A stretch of DNA of 64,000 nucleotides from Polaromonas vacuolata (GCF_012584515.1 NZ_CP051461.1:604001-668000), one strand, 5' to 3'. Numbered from the stretch's first letter, positions 8,163-17,452 are shown. Notes: a model not told the origin generated them from the letters alone. Numbers and translations: made by a program.

Positions 8163-11150
8163 ATGCTTCTCACGAAAAAATCCCCTTCTATCCTGCGTGA
8201 TGTTGCCACTGGTCGCCCGACGACCGAAGCTTCTTCACGTTTTGTTCAAAGCCTCTCGCGTGGTTTGTCCAACGCCTTGCCCACCATGGACCGCCGCTTG
8301 TTTTTGCGTCGCTCTGGTTTAGGTATCGGCGTTGGCTTGGCCGCAACGCAACTTTCTCTGGTGAAAAAAGCGCAAGCTGCAACACCGGGTGAAGTCACTT
8401 CTACGCGCAACATTCAAGTCAAACGTACTGTTTGCACCCACTGCTCAGTGGGCTGTGCAGTTGATGCGGTTGTAGAAAACGGTATTTGGGTTCGCCAGAA
8501 TCCAGTGTTTGATTCGCCGATTAATCTAGGCGCGCATTGCGCTAAGGGTGCGGCTCTTCGTGAGCACGGCCACGGTGAACACCGTCTGCGTTACCCGATG
8601 AAATTGATTAACGGCAAATATGAACGCATCAGCTGGGAAACCGCGCTGAGCGAAATCAGCAGCCGTATGCTGGACTTGCGCAAAGCCAGCGGTCCGGACT
8701 CTGTCTATATCGTTGGTTCATCTAAGCACAACAACGAGCAGTCGTATCTGCTGCGTAAATGGGCAAGTTTCTGGGGTAGTAATAATTGCGATCACCAGGC
8801 GCGTATCTGTCACTCCACCACGGTTGCTGGCGTTGCCAACACCTGGGGTTATGGCGCGATGACGAATTCGTTTAACGATATGCAAAACAGCAAGTGCGCG
8901 CTGTATATCGGCTCTAACGCAGCAGAAGCCCATCCAGTTAGCATGTTGCACATGCTGCATTCGAAAGAAACTGGCTGCAAAATGATTGTGGTCGATCCGC
9001 GTTTCACGCGCACCGCAGCCAAGGCCGATGAATACATCCGTCTGCGCTCTGGGTCAGACATTCCTTTCCTTTTTGGCATGCTTTATCACATCTTCAAAAA
9101 CGGCTGGGAAGATAAAAAATACATCAACGATCGTGTCTACGGAATGGACAAGATCAAGGCCGAAGTATTAGCCAAATGGACGCCAGATAAAGTTGAAGAA
9201 GCTTGCGGCGTGCCAGAAGCACGGGTTTACATGGCTGCTGAGATGATGGCTAAAAATCGTCCATCAACAGTGGTTTGGTGTATGGGTCAGACTCAGCACA
9301 CCACCGGTAATGCGATTGTTCGCGCCTCTTGCATTTTGCAGTTGGCACTGGGCAACATCGGTGTGTCGGGCGGCGGCACAAATATTTTCCGTGGACACGA
9401 CAACGTGCAGGGCGCTACCGACGTCGGCCCTAATCCCGATTCGCTGCCAGGCTACTACGGTCTTGCAGAAGGCTCGTGGAAACATTTCTCCAAAGCATGG
9501 GGTGTTGATTTTGAATGGCTCAAAGGCCGTTACGCATCGCCCGCCATGATGAGCAAGCCCGGTATTACCGTGTCACGCTGGATTGATGGCGTGCTCGAGA
9601 AAAATGAATTCATAGATCAAGATTCCAATTTGCGCGGCGTCTTCTTCTGGGGTCATTCACCCAACTCTCAGACTCGTGGTCTGGAGATGAAGCGTGCGAT
9701 GGATAAGCTCGATTTGTTGGTAGTGGTCGATCCCTATCCATCTGCAACAGCATCCATGGCCGCCATGCCAGGCAAGCCGGAAGATCTGAATCCGAATCGT
9801 GCGGTTTATCTGTTGCCGGCTGCGACGCAGTTTGAAACATCCGGCTCTGTGACGGCATCTAACCGTTCGTTGCAGTGGCGTGAAAAAGTCATTGAGCCGT
9901 TGTGGGAAAGCCGCACCGATCACATGATCATGTATCAGTTAGCTGAAAAGCTAGGCTTTGCTAAAGAGCTGGTCAAAAACGTCAAGATGCAAAAAGTCAA
10001 AGGCATGGACGAGCCGGTGCCAGAAGACATCTTGCGCGAGATTAATAAGAGCTGCTGGAGCATTGGCTACACCGGTCAAAGCCCAGAGCGTCTGAAGGCT
10101 CACATGCGCAGCATGCACCTGTTTGACGTTAAGACCTTGCGCTCTAAAGGCGGTAAAGACAAGCTCAGCGGCTACGACACAACCGGCGACTATTTCGGTC
10201 TGCCATGGCCATGTTATGGCACGCCAGAGCTCAAGCATCCTGGTACGCCAAACCTCTACGACACATCACGGCATGTGATGGATGGTGGCGGTAATTTCCG
10301 CGCTAACTTTGGTGTGGAAAAAGACGGCGTGAATCTGCTGGCTGAAGACGGTTCCCATTCAAAGGGCGCTGATATCACTACCGGCTACCCTGAGTTTGAT
10401 CACTTGTTGATGAAAAAACTCGGCTGGTGGAACGAGCTGACTGACTCAGAAAAAGCGCTTGCTGATGGCAAGAACTGGAAGACTGATAACTCTGGCGGTA
10501 TTCAACGCGTTGTCATGCAAAACCATGGCTGCTATCCGTTTGGTAATGCCAAGGCCCGTGCCGTGGTGTGGAATTTCCCCGATGCGATTCCGCAGCACCG
10601 CGAGCCACTGTATGGCAACCGTCCTGACATGATTGCTAAGTACCCAACCCACGAAGACAAGAAAACTTTCTGGCGTCTGCCGACTTTGTACAAGTCTTTG
10701 CAGGACAAAAACGTGGCCGACAAAGTGCACGAGAAGTTCCCGTTTGTGATGACTTCCGGTCGTTTGGTTGAGTACGAAGGCGGCGGCGAGGAAACTCGCT
10801 CCAACCCTTGGCTGGCCGAGCTGCAACAGGAAATGTTCATTGAGATCAACCCTAAGTCAGCGGCCGAAAAAGGCATTCGTAATGGCGATCGCGCTTGGGT
10901 CAGCACACCAACCGGTGCGCGTCTGAATGTGCAGGCAATGGTCACAGAACGCGTCGGTCCAGACACGGTCTTCATGCCATTCCACTTTTCTGGTCACTGG
11001 CAAGGCGCTGATATGTTGGCGTACTACCCGAAAGGCGCAGCGCCTCTCGTGCGCGGCGAAGCGATTAACACTGGCACTACTTACGGTTACGACGCCGTGA
11101 CCATGATGCAAGAAACCAAGACTTCGGTCTGTAATTTCGAAAAAGCCTAA
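8163..11150 (+). CDS. fdhA: Formate dehydrogenase catalytic subunit, Tat-exported (FdhA/FdnG type)
   Basis: The 995-aa periplasmic catalytic subunit. A Tat signal (MDRRLFLRRSGLGIGVG) lies unusually far in, around residues 42-72, after a 40-residue leader; the internal Met before DRRLF could be an alternative start. The 4Fe-4S motif is CTHCSVGCAVD, with its last Cys in GAHCAKGA. The bis-MGD domain follows. Cys216 in QARICHSTT stands where selenocysteine is found in E. coli FdnG, followed by His217. The C-terminal dinucleotide-binding domain ends around GTTYGYDAV. It oxidises formate and passes electrons to FdhB. A strong hairpin separates it from fdhB. Confidence 0.93.
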   Translation: MLLTKKSPSILRDVATGRPTTEASSRFVQSLSRGLSNALPTMDRRLFLRRSGLGIGVGLAATQLSLVKKAQAATPGEVTSTRNIQVKRTVCTHCSVGCAVDAVVENGIWVRQNPVFDSPINLGAHCAKGAALREHGHGEHRLRYPMKLINGKYERISWETALSEISSRMLDLRKASGPDSVYIVGSSKHNNEQSYLLRKWASFWGSNNCDHQARICHSTTVAGVANTWGYGAMTNSFNDMQNSKCALYIGSNAAEAHPVSMLHMLHSKETGCKMIVVDPRFTRTAAKADEYIRLRSGSDIPFLFGMLYHIFKNGWEDKKYINDRVYGMDKIKAEVLAKWTPDKVEEACGVPEARVYMAAEMMAKNRPSTVVWCMGQTQHTTGNAIVRASCILQLALGNIGVSGGGTNIFRGHDNVQGATDVGPNPDSLPGYYGLAEGSWKHFSKAWGVDFEWLKGRYASPAMMSKPGITVSRWIDGVLEKNEFIDQDSNLRGVFFWGHSPNSQTRGLEMKRAMDKLDLLVVVDPYPSATASMAAMPGKPEDLNPNRAVYLLPAATQFETSGSVTASNRSLQWREKVIEPLWESRTDHMIMYQLAEKLGFAKELVKNVKMQKVKGMDEPVPEDILREINKSCWSIGYTGQSPERLKAHMRSMHLFDVKTLRSKGGKDKLSGYDTTGDYFGLPWPCYGTPELKHPGTPNLYDTSRHVMDGGGNFRANFGVEKDGVNLLAEDGSHSKGADITTGYPEFDHLLMKKLGWWNELTDSEKALADGKNWKTDNSGGIQRVVMQNHGCYPFGNAKARAVVWNFPDAIPQHREPLYGNRPDMIAKYPTHEDKKTFWRLPTLYKSLQDKNVADKVHEKFPFVMTSGRLVEYEGGGEETRSNPWLAELQQEMFIEINPKSAAEKGIRNGDRAWVSTPTGARLNVQAMVTERVGPDTVFMPFHFSGHWQGADMLAYYPKGAAPLVRGEAINTGTTYGYDAVTMMQETKTSVCNFEKA

Positions 11151-11162
11151 AACCGAAATCCG

Positions 11163-11184
11163 CCACCTCGAAAGAGGTGGTTTT
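11163..11184 (+). terminator. Intra-operon stem-loop between fdhA and fdhB
   Basis: Perfect 7-bp stem CCACCTC / GAGGTGG closed by a GAAA tetraloop and followed by TTTT, starting 12 bp after the fdhA stop. A second, weaker TTTTCC...GGAAAA pairing follows (about 11181-11208). Since fdhB and fdhC are needed with fdhA, this is more likely partial termination or an mRNA-stabilising element that sets subunit ratio. Confidence 0.6.
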
Positions 11185-11239
11185 CCTCGGAGAAATCTCT
11201 GCGGAAAAATGATCAAAATGCTCTTCGAGGAATAATAAA

Positions 11240-11860
11240 ATGGCCAGAATGAAATTTGTTTGCGACGCAGAGCGTTGCATCGAGTGCAACGGTTGTGTGA
11301 CCGCTTGCAAAAACGAACACGAAGTGCCTTGGGGCGTGAATCGTCGCCGCGTCGTCACGCTCAATGATGGCGTTGCCGGCGAGAAGTCGATCTCTGTAGC
11401 TTGCATGCACTGCAGCGATGCACCGTGCATGGCAGTGTGCCCAGTCAACTGTTTTTACCGCACCGACGAAGGTGTGGTTTTGCATGACAAAGACATTTGC
11501 ATTGGTTGCGGTTACTGCTCTTACGCTTGCCCATTTGGTGCGCCACAGTTCCCGTCTACCGGTACTTTCGGTGTGCGCGGCAAGATGGATAAATGCACTT
11601 TCTGCGCTGGTGGCCCAGAGGCTAATGGCAGCGAAGAAGAGTTCGAAAAATATGGTCGTAACCGTTTGGCCGAAGGCAAGCTGCCAATCTGCGCCGAGAT
11701 GTGTTCGACCAAAGCTTTGCTCGGTGGTGATGGCGACGTGATTGCCGACATCTTCCGTCAACGCGTGGTTCAGCGCGGCAAAGGTGCAGAGGTCTGGGGC
11801 TGGGGTACGGCTTACGGCTCTAAGCAAGCAGGTCAGCCACCACAGGGAGCTAAGTCATGA
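11240..11860 (+). CDS. fdhB: Formate dehydrogenase iron-sulfur subunit (FdhB)
   Basis: A 206-aa protein with four 4Fe-4S cluster motifs: CIECNGCVTACKNE, CMHCSDAPCMAVCP, CIGCGYCSYACPFG, and a split CTFC...CAEMC. It carries electrons from FdhA to the cytochrome b subunit. Unlike E. coli FdnH it has no C-terminal membrane helix and is shorter, as is usual for this type. It has no signal peptide, so it is presumably exported together with FdhA. GAGGAATAATAAA precedes the ATG. The stop overlaps the lipoprotein start (ATGA). Confidence 0.93.
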   Translation: MARMKFVCDAERCIECNGCVTACKNEHEVPWGVNRRRVVTLNDGVAGEKSISVACMHCSDAPCMAVCPVNCFYRTDEGVVLHDKDICIGCGYCSYACPFGAPQFPSTGTFGVRGKMDKCTFCAGGPEANGSEEEFEKYGRNRLAEGKLPICAEMCSTKALLGGDGDVIADIFRQRVVQRGKGAEVWGWGTAYGSKQAGQPPQGAKS

Positions 11861-12096
11861 AAAAAACATTGATGCTAGCCGCTGCAATCGCCGTTGCAGC
11901 TGGCCTGGCAGGCTGCGAAAAGCCGCAGTCCTTAGTCACTTACAAGGGTGATGTTGCGGCTTATGAAGGTGCGCCTAACAGCCCGAATATGGCCCCTGGT
12001 TGGACGCCTGGTGATAAGACAAGCTGGGAGTCGGCTATGAAGGCTCGCATGCAGAACAGCCAGAACGAATACACCAAAATGATCACGGCTAAATAA
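11857..12096 (+). CDS. Small lipoprotein between formate dehydrogenase beta and gamma genes
   Basis: A 79-aa protein with a typical lipoprotein signal: Lys-Lys start, hydrophobic core, lipobox LAGC at residues 17-20. The mature part is only about 60 residues and has a conserved-looking core (YKGDVAAYEGAPN, then PGWTPGDKTSWESAMKAR). It starts by ATGA overlap with fdhB and ends 14 bp before the cytochrome subunit, so it is made with the enzyme. It may be a membrane-tethered accessory or assembly factor of the periplasmic dehydrogenase. No named family was recognised. Confidence 0.8.
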   Translation: MKKTLMLAAAIAVAAGLAGCEKPQSLVTYKGDVAAYEGAPNSPNMAPGWTPGDKTSWESAMKARMQNSQNEYTKMITAK

Positions 12097-12110
12097 CGCC
12101 CGGAGGCCCT

Positions 12111-13298
12111 ATGCAAAGTTTTCGTAACGTCGTATTTATAGCCGCCTTGGGCTTTGCTGGCTTGGCTTTTGCACAAGCGCCAGCCGCGCCTTCAACACCT
12201 GCTGCTCCGCTTGCCACGACTATTGGTGGCATTCAGAGTCAGAGTATTTATCAGGTCAGACCTGACGCGAGTCAAGAGCCTGGTTACGCCAACCAGACCA
12301 ATGCTGAGCGTCATAAAGTGCAGCCTGGTAATAACGCACCTATCTGGCGTCAAGAAGGCGGCGGCATCACTGGGCTTAGCAGCCTGCCAGTCTCACAAGC
12401 ACCGGAAGCCGGTAATTTGATACAGCGCTTTGTGCAGTATCCAGGTTCACGTTTGACGAATGCGGGTAGTGCTTGGCGTGAAGTGCGCAATCAGTGGTTG
12501 ATTCCTTATGGCAGTGCGCTGCTGGGAATCACCGTGCTGGCATTGGCAATTTTCTTCTTTAGTCGCGGCACTATCATGACGCATGGTAAAGACACTGGCC
12601 GAAAAATTGAGCGTTTCACACCGTTTGAGCGTGCTGCACATTGGTCTAATGCGATTGCCTTTCTTGCCTTAGCTCTGTCCGGTATCTTCATGGCGTTTGG
12701 CAAATTCTTTTTGTTGCCGATTCTGGGTGGTGCTGTATTTGGTTGGATCACGTGGCTGCTTAAAACCATGCACAACTTTGCCGGTCCGGTGTTTGCCGTG
12801 TCCTTGGTGATTGTGTTTGTGACTTTCGTGCGCGACAACATTCCAGAAAAAGCCGACTTGAACTGGCTGCTTAAAGGCGGTGGTATGTTTGGTGGTGAAG
12901 AGCCTGCATCCCAGCGTTTCAACGCAGGTGAAAAAATAGTTTTTTGGAGCGGAGTGACTTTTCTCGGCCTGGTAGTGATTTCATCCGGATTCGTTCTGGA
13001 CAAAATCTTGCCTTTCCTAGTCTATGAGCGTGCCACTATGCAAATTGCAAACATGATTCACCTAATCGCTACTGTCTTGATGATGTGCATGTTTACTGCT
13101 CACATTTATCTCGGCACGATTGGTATGCAAGGCGCTTACAAAGGCATGCGTTCAGGTTATGTTGACGAGACATGGGCTAAAGAGCATCACGCTACTTGGT
13201 TTGATGACGTCAAGGCCGGTCGTATTCCCGCACAGCGCAGCAAGCTGCCGTCCGAAAAGACTGCTGCAGTGCCGTTAAAGTCCAGCCCACAGGCGTAA
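12111..13298 (+). CDS. Formate dehydrogenase cytochrome b subunit (gamma)
   Basis: A 395-aa membrane subunit that takes electrons from FdhB through haem b to quinone. It has a cleavable signal peptide (about 1-22, ending AFA/QAP) and a periplasmic Pro/Ala-rich segment to about residue 135. One helix at about 138-155 precedes a four-helix cytochrome b561-like core. Candidate haem ligands are His in FERAAHWSN, MHNFAGPVF, MIHLIATV and FTAHIYLG. The extended N-terminus before the core is common in this formate dehydrogenase type. Gene order fdhA-fdhB-lipoprotein-this gene supports the call. Confidence 0.9.
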   Translation: MQSFRNVVFIAALGFAGLAFAQAPAAPSTPAAPLATTIGGIQSQSIYQVRPDASQEPGYANQTNAERHKVQPGNNAPIWRQEGGGITGLSSLPVSQAPEAGNLIQRFVQYPGSRLTNAGSAWREVRNQWLIPYGSALLGITVLALAIFFFSRGTIMTHGKDTGRKIERFTPFERAAHWSNAIAFLALALSGIFMAFGKFFLLPILGGAVFGWITWLLKTMHNFAGPVFAVSLVIVFVTFVRDNIPEKADLNWLLKGGGMFGGEEPASQRFNAGEKIVFWSGVTFLGLVVISSGFVLDKILPFLVYERATMQIANMIHLIATVLMMCMFTAHIYLGTIGMQGAYKGMRSGYVDETWAKEHHATWFDDVKAGRIPAQRSKLPSEKTAAVPLKSSPQA

Positions 13299-13347
13299 TG
13301 CCTAAAGCTCAAAAAGTTTTTAAAAAAGTTCCTAAGAAGTTCCACTC

Positions 13348-13728
13348 ATGAAAAAAATCATTTTTGCGCTCAGCTTTGTTTGCGCTGCTTCGACTGTTTT
13401 GGCTAAGCTTCCTGCACCTAATGCTGAAGCAGTAGACAAAGCGGCAGCAGCAGCAGCAAAGGCCAGTTGGACCGGTAAGGCGGATGCTTTCTTGCTTTGC
13501 AAGTCGCAAAACAAAACCGCTGCAACTTATCTCAAATCCGCTCAAGGCAAAGGCATGACGCCAACGGATGCCGGTGCTTGTACCGATCCCGGTCCTTTCG
13601 TCTATACGCCACCGGTTAAGCCGTTAACGCTAGAAGCTGCTGGTGCGCACTCGTCTGCCGGTACGGCTGTCAGGCCAGCAACGCCGGCTGTGAAGCCAGC
13701 TGTTCCAACACCTGTCAAAAAGTCCTGA
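13348..13728 (+). CDS. Small periplasmic protein of the formate dehydrogenase locus
   Basis: A 126-aa protein with a Sec signal peptide (about 1-19, ending VLA). The short mature domain contains two Cys (LLCKSQNK and GACTDPGPF) that could form a disulfide, and the tail is low-complexity Pro/Ala/Val/Lys. It sits 49 bp after the cytochrome subunit. No family with known function was recognised. Position suggests a periplasmic accessory of the dehydrogenase. Confidence 0.75.
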   Translation: MKKIIFALSFVCAASTVLAKLPAPNAEAVDKAAAAAAKASWTGKADAFLLCKSQNKTAATYLKSAQGKGMTPTDAGACTDPGPFVYTPPVKPLTLEAAGAHSSAGTAVRPATPAVKPAVPTPVKKS

Positions 13729-13757
13729 TTTAGTTCAGCTTTCTTGTCTAGTCAGCG

Positions 13758-13789
13758 CAGGCAGATTAATTTTTACGTTAATCTGCCTG
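13758..13789 (+). promoter_or_regulatory. Strong hairpin abutting the fdhD start codon
   Basis: Perfect 12-bp inverted repeat CAGGCAGATTAA / TTAATCTGCCTG with an 8-nt loop. It ends 2 bp before ATG 13792 and covers the place where a ribosome site should be. No T-run follows. It could terminate the upstream operon or control fdhD translation. Confidence 0.6.
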
Positions 13790-13791
13790 TC

Positions 13792-14703
13792 ATGTCTTCC
13801 ACATCTCTCACGTCCCCCACGTCCCCCACGACTCTATTGCAGCCCTCGCTGCCGCACCTGACTCAGGCCACTGCTCCCCTGACTTGTGCTATTCATGCCG
13901 TCAACGAGTACGGTGAATCTCTCTCCATCAATATCCCCGCTGAACGTCCCCTGACGGTTTATGTTGACAAGCGCGAGTTAGTCACTCTGATGACCTTGGG
14001 TGCTCACCCTGAATTATTGGTTTTAGGTTATTTGCGTAACCAGCGTTTAATTGCATCTGCGTTTGACGTCGAATCCATCACTGTCGATTGGGATGTCGGC
14101 GTTGCCGCTGTCAAGACCCATGGCGGGATTGCCGACTTGGAAGAAAAAACAGCCAAGCGCGTTGTCACCACAGGTTGCGGCCAAGGCAGCATGTTTGGTG
14201 GGTTAATGGACGAGGTCGATCAAATCCGTTTGCCACTAGACGCCAGCATTAGCCAAGCCCAGCTGTATGCCTTGGTCAACACCATTCGCTTAAAAGAGAG
14301 CACCTATAAATCGGCTGGCTCGGTGCATGCCTGCGCTCTGTTTGCGATGCTAGGCGGCGAGCCCTCCATGCTGCTGTTTATTGAAGATGTGGGTCGTCAC
14401 AATGCCATCGACACACTGGCTGGTTGGCTCGCCATGCAGAACGATGAAGCGGTTCTTTCCGCTGACAAAATCTTCTACACCACCGGCCGCTTAACCAGCG
14501 AGATGGTGATTAAGTCAGCCCAGATGGGCGTGCCAATTGTGGTGTCCCGCAGCGGCATCACGCAAATGGGTCATCAGGTCGCTGAGCTGGTCGGATTGTG
14601 CGCGATTGGCCGAGCTACCAATAAACACTTTGTTTGCTATAGCCAGCGCGCTAGATTGCAACTAGAGCCTGCGCTGGCAGGCAACAAGCCGATACGCGAC
14701 TAG
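13792..14703 (+). CDS. fdhD: Formate dehydrogenase accessory sulfurtransferase FdhD
   Basis: FdhD transfers sulfur from IscS to the bis-MGD cofactor, a step needed for active formate dehydrogenase, so it serves both enzymes encoded upstream. The protein is about 303 aa from ATG 13792. The first 35 residues are Ser/Thr/Pro-rich and poorly conserved. The family block GLMDEVD...SAGSVHACALF and the EDVGRHNAIDTLAGW motif are clear. The expected Cys-x-x-Cys loop reads TTGCGQGSMFGG, with one Cys only, seen in many FdhD proteins of this group. The start is uncertain because a hairpin covers the ribosome site. Confidence 0.92.
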   Translation: MSSTSLTSPTSPTTLLQPSLPHLTQATAPLTCAIHAVNEYGESLSINIPAERPLTVYVDKRELVTLMTLGAHPELLVLGYLRNQRLIASAFDVESITVDWDVGVAAVKTHGGIADLEEKTAKRVVTTGCGQGSMFGGLMDEVDQIRLPLDASISQAQLYALVNTIRLKESTYKSAGSVHACALFAMLGGEPSMLLFIEDVGRHNAIDTLAGWLAMQNDEAVLSADKIFYTTGRLTSEMVIKSAQMGVPIVVSRSGITQMGHQVAELVGLCAIGRATNKHFVCYSQRARLQLEPALAGNKPIRD

Positions 14704-14838
14704 TTTTGTGATGCTTGGCTGTTGGTCTACCCATACAGCTTTGTTCAAACAGTGTATTTGCGGCATTAGAGCCCTAGTGTGCTTGCCCTGCCTAACCCCA
14801 CACCTTAATGCCCGGACGCTTTGCGCTATGGTCGAGTG

Positions 14839-17427
14839 ATGAATTTTTTATTTTTGAAACTTGGTTGGCGTACGCTGGTTCGCGACTTACGTGCTGGCGA
14901 GCTGCGCTTGTTGATAGTCGCCGTGATGCTGGCGGTGGCGGCACTGACCGCAGTCGGTTTTTTTGCCGACCGTCTGAACGGTGGTTTACAACGCGATGCG
15001 CGCCAGTTGCTGGGCGGTGATGCGGTACTGCGCAGTGATGCGCCCGCACCGCCGGCCTTTTTAGACAAGGCGCGCGAGTTGGGTTTGAATACCGTCACCA
15101 CAGTCACCTTTCCAACCATGGCCAGGGCCAGTGATGCCGATGGTGGTGGTGCCAAGCTAATTGCCTTCAAAGCCGTGCCACAGGGCTACCCTCTGCGCGG
15201 CAATATGCGTATTGCCAACACGTTGGCGGATACTGCTAACGCCACCAGTTTGGATGGCCAGACGACGCGCGAGATCCCCGCCCCCGGTACCGCCTGGGCT
15301 GATGCTTCTTTACTTGACAGTTTGGGTTTGAAAATCGGCCAGACGCTATTGATGGGCGATGCTAGCTTCACGCTCACTAAAGTGATTGTCCAAGAGCCCG
15401 ATCGTGGCGCTGGTTTTATCAGCTTCTCGCCGCGCGTCATGGTCAACCAGACCGATCTGGCCTCTACCCGCTTGATACAGCCAGCTAGCCGCACCAATTA
15501 CCGTTTAGCGGTAGCCGGTGCACCGCAAGCAGTAAAAGACTTTGTGCAATGGGCTGAGCTGGAGATTAAAAAACCTAGCGCTGAGGCAAGCGATCGCATC
15601 AGTGGCGGCTTGAGAATGGAGTCGCTAGAAAGCGGCAGTCCACAAATGAGCCAGACCTTGGGCCGCGCAGAGAAGTTTCTCAACCTAGTGGCACTGCTTT
15701 CGGCACTGCTTAGCGCAGTAGCTGTAGCGATTGTGGCGCGCGGCTTTGCGGCCAAACATTTAGACGATTGCGCTATGTTGCGCGTTCTCGGTCAGCCGCA
15801 GCGCACGATTGCGCTGGCCTATACCTTTGAGTTTGTATTGGCCGGTTTATTTGCCAGCGCGCTTGGCGTGTTAGTCGGTTTTGCCGTGCATTACGGCTTT
15901 GTCATGCTGCTCGCCGGCTTGGTCGAGACTGCGCTGCCCGCTGCGACTTGGTGGCCAGTCGCCTTTGGTATGGGCATGGGTATGACGCTACTGCTGGCAT
16001 TTGGTTTGCCGCCCGTTTTGCAATTAGCCCAAGTGCCGCCGCTGCGCGTGATTCGTCGTGATCTGGGTCAACTCAGACCTGCTTCGCTAGCCGTGCTGAG
16101 CTTAGGCGTGATCGGTTTTGCGGTGCTCTTGCTGGCTGCGAGTAGCGATCTCAAGCTCGGTTTTATCGCCGTTGGTGGATTTGCTGCTGCGGTGTTGTTG
16201 TTTGCTGCTGCCAGCTATGTGGCGGTCAAACTCTTGCGTGCCAGTGTTAACGAAGTCACTGCACCGCGTTGGTTGGTGCTGGCAACGCGCCAGCTCTCAG
16301 CGCGGCCAGTGTATGCAGTAGTGCAGACCAGTGCGCTGGCCGTCGGCTTGCTGGCACTGATGTTGTTAGTGCTGCTGCGCACAGACTTAATCAGCAGTTG
16401 GCGTCAAGCCACACCGGCAGATGCACCGAATCGCTTTGTGATTAATATCCAACCCGAGCAGAGTGAGCCCTTTCAGCAAGCGCTAAAAGATGGCGGCGTG
16501 AACAAGTACGACTGGTATCCCATGATTCGCGGCCGTTTGGTGGCGATTAACGGCAAGCCAGTTTCTGCTGACGATTACGAGGACGACAGAGCGAAAAGAC
16601 TGGTCGAGCGTGAATTTAATCTCTCCAACAGCACGGCTAAACCAGACAGCAACATCATCGTCGGTGGTCAGTGGAAGGAGGGCGAGAAAGATGCACTCAG
16701 CGTCGAGCAAGGCTTGGCTGAAACGCTGGGTTTGAAGTTAGGCGACAGCCTGCGCTTTGACATGGGCGGGCAGTTGAGTGACGCCAAAATTACCAGCCTG
16801 CGCAAGGTCGATTGGGGTTCGCTGCGGGTTAACTTTTTTGTCATGTACCCGGTTGCCAAGCTTGAGAACGTACCGGTCTCCTTCATCACTGCCTACCGTG
16901 CGCCAGAAGCGCCCGCTGCTGTCCCAGGCCAAGTCCCGACAGCGAGTTTTGACAACAAGTTGGTGCGAGCTTTTCCTAACATCACAAACGTTGACATGAG
17001 CAGCACGCTGGCTCAACTCCAGCGTGTGCTGGACCAAGTAATTCGTGCGGTGGAATTCTTGTTTGGCTTTACCTTAGCTGCTGGTCTGGTGGTTTTGTTT
17101 GCCGCCATTACCGCGACTCGAGAAGAGCGAGCCAGAGAGTTCGCCATCATGCGTGCAGTGGGTGCCCGCGCTTCACTGCTGCGCCAAGTGCAACGTGCTG
17201 AACTGGCCGGCGTTGGTTTACTGGCTGGTTTCTTGGCCTCAATCGTGGCTCTCGCAGTGGGTTGGGCGCTGGCGCGATATGTGTTTAACTTTAGCTGGAC
17301 AGGTTCTTGGACAGTGCCACTGTTTGGCAGTCTGGCCGGCGCTGCGTTGGCGTTGGCTGCTGGCTGGTGGGGCCTGCGTTCAGTATTGAATACGCCGGTG
17401 ATTGAAACCTTGCGTAAATCTCAATGA
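14839..17427 (+). CDS. FtsX-like ABC transporter permease (YbbP type)
   Basis: An 862-aa membrane protein, with ATG 14839 preferred because the conserved opening is MNFLFLKLGWRTLVRDLRAG. It has the YbbP-type layout: an N-terminal helix, a large periplasmic domain and a first FtsX core (helices about 280-420). A pair of central helices, a second periplasmic domain and a C-terminal FtsX core (about 740-860) follow. Such permeases extract lipids or other hydrophobic molecules with a LolD-like ATPase. No ATPase gene is adjacent; lolD is 17 kb away with its own partner. The 26 bp upstream of its end hold the start region of the globin gene. Confidence 0.85.
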   Translation: MNFLFLKLGWRTLVRDLRAGELRLLIVAVMLAVAALTAVGFFADRLNGGLQRDARQLLGGDAVLRSDAPAPPAFLDKARELGLNTVTTVTFPTMARASDADGGGAKLIAFKAVPQGYPLRGNMRIANTLADTANATSLDGQTTREIPAPGTAWADASLLDSLGLKIGQTLLMGDASFTLTKVIVQEPDRGAGFISFSPRVMVNQTDLASTRLIQPASRTNYRLAVAGAPQAVKDFVQWAELEIKKPSAEASDRISGGLRMESLESGSPQMSQTLGRAEKFLNLVALLSALLSAVAVAIVARGFAAKHLDDCAMLRVLGQPQRTIALAYTFEFVLAGLFASALGVLVGFAVHYGFVMLLAGLVETALPAATWWPVAFGMGMGMTLLLAFGLPPVLQLAQVPPLRVIRRDLGQLRPASLAVLSLGVIGFAVLLLAASSDLKLGFIAVGGFAAAVLLFAAASYVAVKLLRASVNEVTAPRWLVLATRQLSARPVYAVVQTSALAVGLLALMLLVLLRTDLISSWRQATPADAPNRFVINIQPEQSEPFQQALKDGGVNKYDWYPMIRGRLVAINGKPVSADDYEDDRAKRLVEREFNLSNSTAKPDSNIIVGGQWKEGEKDALSVEQGLAETLGLKLGDSLRFDMGGQLSDAKITSLRKVDWGSLRVNFFVMYPVAKLENVPVSFITAYRAPEAPAAVPGQVPTASFDNKLVRAFPNITNVDMSSTLAQLQRVLDQVIRAVEFLFGFTLAAGLVVLFAAITATREERAREFAIMRAVGARASLLRQVQRAELAGVGLLAGFLASIVALAVGWALARYVFNFSWTGSWTVPLFGSLAGAALALAAGWWGLRSVLNTPVIETLRKSQ

Positions 17428-17452
17428 CGCCAATGATGATGGAAATAAAGTT

